A stretch of 12,666 nt of DNA from Anaerolineae bacterium (GTDB lineage Bacteria; Chloroflexota; Anaerolineae; JAFGEY01), in the NCBI GenBank assembly GCA_016929205.1, contig JAFGJF010000402.1, forward strand, positions 1-12,666, written 5' to 3'. Under the pieces are notes generated by a model. It saw only the letters and a program-made list of their open reading frames with translations. It searched no databases and had not been told where the DNA came from. This document shows positions 7,613-12,666 of the stretch, piece after piece. Both the position numbers and the translations under genes were made by a program. Each line of letters begins with the position of its first letter. The stretch's first letter is position 1.

Positions 7613-8301
7613 TCGTCTGCTCTGTCAGAAAAACGATAGCCCACACCAAAGGCGGTCAAAATATAGCGTGGATGAGCCGGGTCGGGTTCCAGTTTCCGGC
7701 GCAAGTTGTGGATATGCACGTCGATCGTCCGCTCGACGCCTTCATAGATACCGAGATGCGCTGCTTCGAGGAGTTGTGAGCGGCTGAATACCCGCCCCCT
7801 GTTCTGGACCAGGACTTCGAGCAGATCGAACTCGGTGGGTGTGAGCGGCACCACCTGATCGTCAATGACGCACTGTCGCGCTGCCAGGTCAAAGATCACG
7901 TTGCCAAAGCGATACGCTTCGCTCAAAGTGGCTTGAAATGGTCTTTGCACCCGTCTCAAAACGGCCCTGGCGCGGGCGACCAGTTCGCGCGGACTGAAGG
8001 GCTTGGTGACGTAATCGTCGGCGCCCAGCTCGAGACCGATCAACTTGTCCGTCTCTTCGACGCGAGCGGTGAGCATGATGATCGGCACATCCGATTCGCG
8101 ACGCAACTCGCGGCAGACGTCCATTCCATCCAGGCCGGGTAACATGAGATCCAGCACGACCAAATCGGGCCGCTCGGCCAATGCCATAGATAGTCCGGCA
8201 TGTCCGTCGTAAGCTGCCAGTACGTCAAACCCTGCCTGCTCGAAATATTTCCGCACACCAGCCACGATGCGCGGTTCGTCGTCTACGATCAATACTTTCA
8301 T
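7609..8301 (-). CDS. OmpR/PhoB-family response regulator
   Basis: This 230-residue DNA-binding regulator is the partner of the adjacent kinase. The receiver domain (1-118) has acidic residues D8 and D9, phospho-acceptor D51 (VVLDLMLPGLDG), T78 and K100 (KPF). A winged-helix effector domain spans about 128-226, with LTPTEFDLLEVL, RTIDVHIHNLRRKLE in the recognition-helix region and the C-terminal hairpin GVGYRF. The ATG at 8301 is chosen because the protein begins MKVLIVDDE, the family's usual start. The open frame extends to 8352, but that would include the -10 element. Its own promoter and a long dyad lie just upstream, so transcription can be independent of the secreted-protein gene and may be self-controlled. 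The target sites are unknown; TGTGAT direct repeats near 9014-9029 are a candidate. Confidence 0.96.
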   Translation of the reverse strand: MKVLIVDDEPRIVAGVRKYFEQAGFDVLAAYDGHAGLSMALAERPDLVVLDLMLPGLDGMDVCRELRRESDVPIIMLTARVEETDKLIGLELGADDYVTKPFSPRELVARARAVLRRVQRPFQATLSEAYRFGNVIFDLAARQCVIDDQVVPLTPTEFDLLEVLVQNRGRVFSRSQLLEAAHLGIYEGVERTIDVHIHNLRRKLEPDPAHPRYILTAFGVGYRFSDRADE

Positions 8302-8332
8302 CAGCAATCCACTGCAACCGGTCTCTGCCAAC

Positions 8333-8361
8333 ATTATACTGGCTCCAGTCATCTATGACAA
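8333..8361 (-). promoter_or_regulatory. Promoter of the two-component operon
   Basis: On the minus strand TTGTCA (8356-8361), a 17-base spacer and a perfect TATAAT (8333-8338) give a strong promoter. Transcription would begin near 8326, leaving a leader of about 25 bases before the ATG at 8301. This also argues against the longer start at 8352. Confidence 0.75.
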
Positions 8362-8370
8362 CTGGAGCCA
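8340..8370. promoter_or_regulatory. 31-bp dyad overlapping the two-component promoter
   Basis: TGGCTCCAGT (8340-8349) and ACTGGAGCCA (8361-8370) are perfect 10-base inverted arms separated by 11 bases. One arm abuts the -10 and the other touches the -35, so a bound dimer would block RNA polymerase. It could instead be a hairpin terminator for the secreted-protein gene upstream on the same strand, but no U-run follows on that strand (GTATAATG follows). On the plus strand a run of six T begins ten bases after the second arm. Confidence 0.65.
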
Positions 8371-8398
8371 GCTACTGCTTTTTTACGATCGCCTTTCC

Positions 8399-8980
8399 TT
8401 ATATCGTGGTCGATATGGAACGGCGGCCGGCCGTATCACTGCCCCATCGGCCACCGTGCATCCCTCTTCCGCCGCGGTAGCCTCCACCGCCGCCCTGCAT
8501 ACCATATCCGCCGCCGCGCATTCCGCAGCCCCCGTCGTAGCCGCCAATTCCCATCGTCTCCAGCCGCTCACCCAGGTGCTCGGTCATTTCTTCAAGCATC
8601 AGGTCGGCCTGCTCCTGAGTCAGGTAGCCATCGGCCACAGCCTGATTCAGATCCTCGGCCCGACGGGCAACGAGCGCCGCCACCAGATCTTCGAGCGAAA
8701 CGCCCTGTTCTGCGGCGACATCGGCAATGCTTTGGCCCTCGTCCAGCACAGCGTACAGATCGTCAAGCGTCATGCCCAATTCTTCAGCGATGATGCCGGG
8801 CATCGTACCATGATAGCCGAATCCCCCCATCCCAAAACCACCGCCCAAGCCGCCACAACCTCCGCCAAAAGGACAGACACCTTCATCCGACTCGGGGGGA
8901 TCTTGGGCAAAAGCGACGCCCACGACGCCCAGCGCCAACATACCTGCCAACACGATACCGATCCATACTTTTTTGAACAT
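8399..8980 (-). CDS. Small secreted Gly/Met-rich protein of unknown function
   Basis: I do not recognise a characterised family. The 193-residue product has a clear signal peptide (residues 1-25, MFKKVWIGIVLAGMLALG, likely cleavage after AFA before QD). The mature part has three zones. A Gly-rich segment at 34-61 contains C36, C42, M51, H57 and M60. A helical, acidic middle (62-142) has two hinge-like units, LGMTLDDLYAVLDEGQSIAD and GVSLEDLVAALVARR, followed by AVADGYLTQEQADLMLEEM; this resembles a type common in secreted proteins of Gram-positive-like bacteria. A Gly-rich tail (143-180) has C152, M154, M161, M174 and H175. Start choice: GGAG (8987-8990) is 6 bases before the ATG at 8980 but touches the ATG at 8986, so the inner ATG is preferred. 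The two-component genes lie directly downstream on the same strand. Metal binding is suggested by composition only. Confidence 0.85.
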   Translation of the reverse strand: MFKKVWIGIVLAGMLALGVVGVAFAQDPPESDEGVCPFGGGCGGLGGGFGMGGFGYHGTMPGIIAEELGMTLDDLYAVLDEGQSIADVAAEQGVSLEDLVAALVARRAEDLNQAVADGYLTQEQADLMLEEMTEHLGERLETMGIGGYDGGCGMRGGGYGMQGGGGGYRGGRGMHGGRWGSDTAGRRSISTTI

Positions 8981-8986
8981 ATTCAT

Positions 8987-8990
8987 CTCC
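8987..8990 (-). promoter_or_regulatory. Ribosome binding site choosing the second ATG of the secreted protein
   Basis: On the minus strand AAGGAG is followed by ATGAAT and then ATG. The first ATG (8986) directly abuts GGAG and is too close. The second (8980) has the usual 6-base spacing. Confidence 0.7.
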
Positions 8991-9013
8991 TTGAGTTTTT
9001 ATTGTGAACCATA

Positions 9014-9029
9014 ATCACATTGTATCACA
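9014..9029 (-). promoter_or_regulatory. TGTGAT direct repeats over an extended -10 upstream of the secreted-protein gene
   Basis: On the minus strand TGTGAT-ACAA-TGTGAT forms an exact direct repeat with a 10-base period, the layout used by OmpR/PhoB-family regulators. The same bases include TGATACAAT (9019-9027), an extended -10 candidate without a good -35. An inverted copy, TGTGA, lies at 9004-9008 on the plus strand. Promoter and regulator-site readings are both possible. Confidence 0.45.
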
Positions 9030-9279
9030 GACATGTTCAAAAGTTGTTAAGCGCGTGTTTGCATTTGATTTGACTTCAAGCCCGATGCCCAGCCGGCGTG
9101 CAGTCCGTTCAGACCGCCACAATCCTGCCCAATTTAGCGTGCCCCCACAATCACCAGATGGCCAAGACGTCCCTATACCTCCACATGTCACAAATCGCCT
9201 TCTTTTGACATAAAGCGATGGAACACAACACATCGTGTCCTTCGAGTACGATGATTGGAACAAATTTGCTAATTCCTGC
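9030..9279. other. Intergenic stretch without a recognised gene
   Basis: This lies between the divergent secreted-protein and ABC exporter genes. The frames present are short, have no ribosome binding site and match no family I know. I see no RNA gene or repeat here. Confidence 0.5.
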
Positions 9280-9334
9280 CATATTTGTGTACAAATATGA
9301 CGCAATCTGTCATGTAACGGTGATATACTGTTAC
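9280..9334 (+). promoter_or_regulatory. Run of operator-like dyads with extended -10 upstream of the ABC exporter genes
   Basis: Three dyads follow one another. CATATTTGT and ACAAATATG (9280-9299) are perfect 9-base arms around GT. ATGAC and GTCAT (9297-9313) have a 7-base spacer. GTAAC and GTTAC (9314-9334) have an 11-base spacer. The last encloses TGATATACT (9321-9329), an extended -10 (TG-N-TATACT) without a good -35. A regulator of MarR, TetR or GntR type could bind here, but none is encoded nearby in intact form. Confidence 0.6.
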
Positions 9335-9341
9335 CGAAACA

Positions 9342-9364
9342 GGGGTAGCCCGTGCGGTTACCCC
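9342..9364 (+). promoter_or_regulatory. Stable leader hairpin before the first ABC exporter gene
   Basis: GGGGTAGCC and GGTTACCCC pair over nine positions (one G-U) around the loop CGTGC. It sits in the predicted leader, ending 32 bases before the TTG start. Only TTT follows, so it is not a convincing terminator. It may stabilise the message or act as an attenuator. Confidence 0.55.
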
Positions 9365-9396
9365 TTTGGGCGTGTGCTGATCGAAAAGAGGGTACT

Positions 9397-11187
9397 TTGA
9401 CCAAAAAAGAATTCAGACTTCAGGACGAACATCACTACAACCGTCAAAACGCCATCCATTGGCTCATCTCCCACATGCGGCGCTACACCCTGTTAGCTCT
9501 GCTCGCCATCCCGACGACGTTGGTCTGCAATGGAGCGTACAGCTACGTACAGGTTCTCGTCGGGCGAGCGTTCGACCTGATCACCACGGCCGGCTGGACA
9601 AACAAGGCGCTGCTGGCCGTTGCCCTGACCGTCGCCGCGTCGGCCGCGATCAGCGCCCTGAGTGCGCTATCCCGCGAATTTTCGGTCTCGCTGCTCGCCC
9701 ACCGCATCAAGCGCGACGCCCGCGACGAGCTGTACGTCAGCCTGCTGGGCAAAAGCCAAAGTTTTCACGGCCGCCAGCGCATTGGCGATCTGATGGCCCG
9801 GGCCACCGACGACGTGCAAATGCTGACCATGATGTTTATCCCCGGACTGACCCTGATCGTCGATTCACTGATGGCGCTGGTGATCCCTATGATCCTCATC
9901 GCCCGCCTCGATCTCCAGTTACTGCTCGTGCCGGTTATCTTTTGCCTGCTGCTGGCAATCACCGTCTTTGACTATAACCGGCGGCTCTCGCCGGTCACCA
10001 CCGCCCGCCGCGAGCAGTATGGGATGATGAATGCCGGGCTGGCCGAAGCAGTCGCCGGGATCGAAGTGGTCAAAGCCAACGCCCAGGAAAAACAGCAAGC
10101 GACCAGGTTCGTCGACGACGCCCGCCTTTTCCGCAATCATTTTGTGCACCAGGGCGAAATCCAGGCTCGCTATTGGCCATCGCTCGTCTTTATCGTCTCC
10201 CGGGTGCTCGGTTTTTTGCACGCCATGCTGCTGTGGCGAAATGGGACGATCACCATGGGCCAGGGAGTTGCTTTTGTGGGGTTGATGGGCCTGTTTGATT
10301 TTCCGACCCACATCTCGATCTTTACCTTTGACCTGGTCCAGTTGGGCATCGCCAGTGCCAGGCGCATCCTGGAGATGATCAACACCGAAACGGAGCTGGA
10401 CGAGAACGAGATGGGCATCGCCCGCCCGATCGAGGGCACGGTGATCTTTAACAACGTCAGTTTTCAGTACAACGGTCAACCGGTGCTCAAAGACATCAGC
10501 TTTAGGGCCAATCCGGGTGAGACGATCGCTATCGTCGGACGGACCGGCTCCGGCAAGACCACCCTGACCCGGTTGATCAACCGCATCTTTGACGCCGACG
10601 AGGGACACGTGCTGATCGACGGGGTTGATGTGCGCGACTGGAGCTTGGAATCGCTGCGCTCCCAGGTATCGACGATCGAGCAGGACGTCTTTTTGTTCTC
10701 CCGCAGCCTGGCCGAAAATATTGCCTTTGGCCGCGCCGATGCCGGTCAGGAAACGATCGAGTTCGCCGCCCGTGAAGCCCAGGCCCATAACTTTATCAGC
10801 AGCTTTGCAGACGGCTACGAAACCACAGTCGGCGAACGCGGCGTCACCCTCTCCGGCGGGCAGCGGCAGCGCATCGCCATCGCCCGCGCCTTTCTCACCG
10901 ACCCGCGCATCCTGATCCTCGACGACAGCACCAGCGCCATTGACAGCGCCACCGAGGACAACATCCAGCGCGCCATGCTGCGGATCAGCCAGCAGCGGAC
11001 GACGTTTATCATCACCCACCGCTTGAGCCAGATCCGTTGGGCCGATCGGATCCTGGTCCTGGATCGCGGCGAATTGGTCGACCAGGGCACCCACGAAGAG
11101 CTCTTGAACCGGTGCCCCGACTACCAACGCATCTTTGCCCGGCCCGGCTCACCAAAACAACCATCCACAATCGCACTTGACGCTTGA
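9397..11187 (+). CDS. ABC exporter half-transporter, degenerate-site subunit of a heterodimer
   Basis: This 596-residue half-transporter has an N-terminal six-helix transmembrane domain (about 20-310) and a C-terminal ATPase domain (about 345-580). It would export lipids, drugs or peptides together with the next gene's product. Walker A is GRTGSGKTT (381-389), the signature LSGGQ (485-489), Walker B ILILDD with D509, and the H-loop His is H541. The catalytic Glu after Walker B is Asp (D510, in LDDSTSAID). This marks the degenerate site of heterodimeric exporters such as TM287/288, BmrCD and LmrCD, so this is the TM287-like partner. The start is the TTG at 9397 behind AAGAGGG (9386-9392). An upstream GTG at 9352 falls in the loop of a hairpin and is unlikely. 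The second subunit follows after 54 bases. Confidence 0.94.
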   Translation: MTKKEFRLQDEHHYNRQNAIHWLISHMRRYTLLALLAIPTTLVCNGAYSYVQVLVGRAFDLITTAGWTNKALLAVALTVAASAAISALSALSREFSVSLLAHRIKRDARDELYVSLLGKSQSFHGRQRIGDLMARATDDVQMLTMMFIPGLTLIVDSLMALVIPMILIARLDLQLLLVPVIFCLLLAITVFDYNRRLSPVTTARREQYGMMNAGLAEAVAGIEVVKANAQEKQQATRFVDDARLFRNHFVHQGEIQARYWPSLVFIVSRVLGFLHAMLLWRNGTITMGQGVAFVGLMGLFDFPTHISIFTFDLVQLGIASARRILEMINTETELDENEMGIARPIEGTVIFNNVSFQYNGQPVLKDISFRANPGETIAIVGRTGSGKTTLTRLINRIFDADEGHVLIDGVDVRDWSLESLRSQVSTIEQDVFLFSRSLAENIAFGRADAGQETIEFAAREAQAHNFISSFADGYETTVGERGVTLSGGQRQRIAIARAFLTDPRILILDDSTSAIDSATEDNIQRAMLRISQQRTTFIITHRLSQIRWADRILVLDRGELVDQGTHEELLNRCPDYQRIFARPGSPKQPSTIALDA

Positions 11188-11194
11188 TTTTTCA

Positions 11195-11230
11195 CGTTTC
11201 ACAGATCGCGTTTCACGACTCACGTTTCAC
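11195..11230 (+). repeat. Three short tandem repeats (CGTTTCAC, 14-base period) between the ABC genes
   Basis: CGTTTCAC occurs at 11195-11202, 11209-11216 and 11223-11230, exactly 14 bases apart, with variable filler between. The last copy runs into the GGAGG ribosome binding site of the second ABC gene. The first unit and its continuation contain TTTCACAGATCGCG, also present at 4266-4279 in the YibE/F promoter. Confidence 0.75.
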
Positions 11231-11241
11231 GGAGGAAAACC

Positions 11242-12666
11242 ATGGGGTTTATTCTTGACGGTCTCGGCAGCGAGACCTACGATCGAAATTACAGTGACAA
11301 AGAGCTGGTCCGCCGCATCCTGGACCGCTTTCGCCCGTATGCCCGCCCGATGCTCCTGGTGGCAGGGATGACCGCCCTGAGCGCCATTGCCAGCACCGGC
11401 GGATCGATCTTGATCTCCAAGGGCATCGATGCCCTGTCTGCCGATCCCTCGACCAGGGTGATGCTGCTTGTGACCGGCAGCATGCTCTTGCTTGGCGGAT
11501 CTGTCTGGGTCTTCAACTATGTGCGGCGCATGTTTTCCGCCCGCGTGGTCGGCGACGTAGTGCTCGATCTGCGGCGCACCGTCTTTGAGGCTGCCGTTGA
11601 GCACGATCTCTCTTTTTACGATGCACACCCCTCCGGCAAGATCGTCAGTCGGATCACCTCCGATACGCAGGGATTTGCCCAGGCCGTCACTTTAACTATA
11701 GAACTGGTCAGCCAGGTGCTGCTGATTGCGATTTTTACCACCTGGCTGTTTGGGATCAACGCCCGCTTGACCTTCTTGCTGCTGGGATTGGTGCCCATCG
11801 TCGTCATTATCGCCCTCAGCTTCCGGCGCATCGCGCGGCGTATTACGCGCCAGGCACGAAGGGCATCGGCCACGATCAATGCCGAGATCCAGGAATCGGT
11901 CAGCGGGATCATGATCGCCAAAGGCTTTCGCCAGGAACGCGCCGTCTATGACCGTTTTCGCGACAACAACCGCCAAGAGTACCGGATCAGATTGCAGCAG
12001 GGAATCATATTCGACTCGATCTTTCCGATCATGGATCTGACCGCCTACCTGGCTCTGGCCGTGCTGGTTTACGCCGGCGGGCTGACGACGCGCGGTGGTG
12101 CGGTCAGCCCGGGCGAATGGTACCTGTTTATGCAAGGCGTGCAGCGTTTCCTGTGGCCGCTGATGAGCATCGCCTCCTTTTGGAGCCAGTTCCAGGATGG
12201 GCTTTCGGCCGCCGAGCGGGTGTTCGCCCTGATCGACGCCGACCCCAAGGTGGTGCAAACGGCGAGCGAGGCGGTGGAGCGGCTGGAGGGCAAGATCGTC
12301 TTCCAAAACCTGACCTTCAGTTATACCAAAGGCGAGATCGTGCTGCCAAACTTTAGCCTTGAAATCGCCGCCGGGGAAACGGTTGCTGTGGTCGGCCACA
12401 CCGGAGCCGGCAAGACCAGCGTTGCCCGGCTGATCGCCCGTTTCTACGAATTCCAGGACGGCCAGTTACGGATCGACGGGCGAGATGTCCGTCGCCTGGA
12501 CCTGGGCCAGTATCACCGCCATCTCGGGCTGGTGCCCCAGGAACCATTCCTCTTTGCCGGCAGCGTACAAGACAACATTCGTTACGGCCGGCCCGAAGCA
12601 AATGACGAACAGGTGTGCCAGGCTGCTATGCGCCTCTGCGACGGCGACTGGCTGGCCGATCTCGCT
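11242..12666 (+). CDS. ABC exporter half-transporter, second subunit (3' end outside window)
   Basis: The frame runs open from 11242 to the window end, giving 475 codons of about 600. The ATG follows GGAGG (11231-11235) by 6 bases. The transmembrane domain covers about residues 30-325 (NYVRRMFSARVVGDVVLDLR and FYDAHPSGKIVSRITSDTQG are typical coupling-region sequences). An ATPase domain then shows Walker A GHTGAGKTS (385-393) and the Q-loop Q433 (LVPQEPFLF). The signature, Walker B and H-loop lie beyond the window, so it cannot be seen whether this subunit carries the intact catalytic Glu expected of the TM288-like partner. Its position 54 bases after a degenerate-site subunit makes a heterodimer the best reading. 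The substrate cannot be predicted. Confidence 0.94.
   Translation, partial: MGFILDGLGSETYDRNYSDKELVRRILDRFRPYARPMLLVAGMTALSAIASTGGSILISKGIDALSADPSTRVMLLVTGSMLLLGGSVWVFNYVRRMFSARVVGDVVLDLRRTVFEAAVEHDLSFYDAHPSGKIVSRITSDTQGFAQAVTLTIELVSQVLLIAIFTTWLFGINARLTFLLLGLVPIVVIIALSFRRIARRITRQARRASATINAEIQESVSGIMIAKGFRQERAVYDRFRDNNRQEYRIRLQQGIIFDSIFPIMDLTAYLALAVLVYAGGLTTRGGAVSPGEWYLFMQGVQRFLWPLMSIASFWSQFQDGLSAAERVFALIDADPKVVQTASEAVERLEGKIVFQNLTFSYTKGEIVLPNFSLEIAAGETVAVVGHTGAGKTSVARLIARFYEFQDGQLRIDGRDVRRLDLGQYHRHLGLVPQEPFLFAGSVQDNIRYGRPEANDEQVCQAAMRLCDGDWLADLA

Noticed and set aside
8267..9007. Plus-strand open frame of 246 codons
   Set aside because: It is antisense to the secreted-protein gene and crosses the two-component promoter. 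Low-complexity Ala/Ser/His sequence comes from the Gly-rich codons opposite.
9015..9404. Minus-strand open frame of 129 codons upstream of the ABC genes
   Set aside because: It covers several dyads and a promoter, has no ribosome binding site and no recognisable domain.
9919..11127. Minus-strand open frame of 402 codons
   Set aside because: It lies wholly antisense to the first ABC exporter, whose motifs are complete. The product shows no family features.
11692..12399. Minus-strand open frame of 235 codons
   Set aside because: It is antisense to the second ABC exporter, which is clearly coding. No ribosome binding site was seen.

Overview
The window looks like a bacterial chromosome segment of moderately high GC with dense, mostly intact genes. 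The gene types (a GH2 beta-mannosidase, an ABC-exporter pair, YibE/F, TMEM165/GDT1 and an OmpR-type two-component system) and the secreted Gly/Met-rich protein would suit a Chloroflexota (Anaerolineae/Caldilineae-like) genome. No rRNA or marker gene is present, so this assignment is inference only. No tRNA, rRNA, CRISPR array or intact mobile element was seen.

Layout. (1) 1-2057 (+): 3' part of a GH2 beta-mannosidase, with its start outside the window. (2) 2058-2765 (+): a scar of broken genes. It holds an Rrf2-family Fe-S regulator lacking its N-terminus and carrying a one-base frameshift, then a rhodanese domain cut off just after its catalytic cysteine. (3) 2644-3924 (-): a ferric-reductase-like membrane flavocytochrome with its own extended -10 promoter. 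(4) 4259-6185 (+): a strong promoter with a palindrome at the predicted transcription start, then a two-gene operon for a YibE/F membrane protein and a TMEM165/GDT1-type cation transporter. (5) 6206-8980 (-): a sensor kinase and response regulator (ATGA overlap) behind a promoter covered by a 31-bp dyad, preceded by a gene for a small secreted Gly/Met-rich protein. (6) 9240-12666 (+): a run of dyads, then two consecutive ABC exporter half-transporters, the second running off the end of the window. The first carries Asp in place of the catalytic Glu, as in heterodimeric exporters.

How the genes may work together. The middle block (reductase, YibE/F, GDT1, a kinase with a Met-rich extracytoplasmic loop, a secreted Met/Cys/His-bearing protein) is consistent with sensing and handling of metal ions at the cell surface. 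Each gene alone is a known type. The combination, the secreted protein and the operator-like sites are the least familiar part. The metal link is an inference from residue composition and family roles and is not shown directly.
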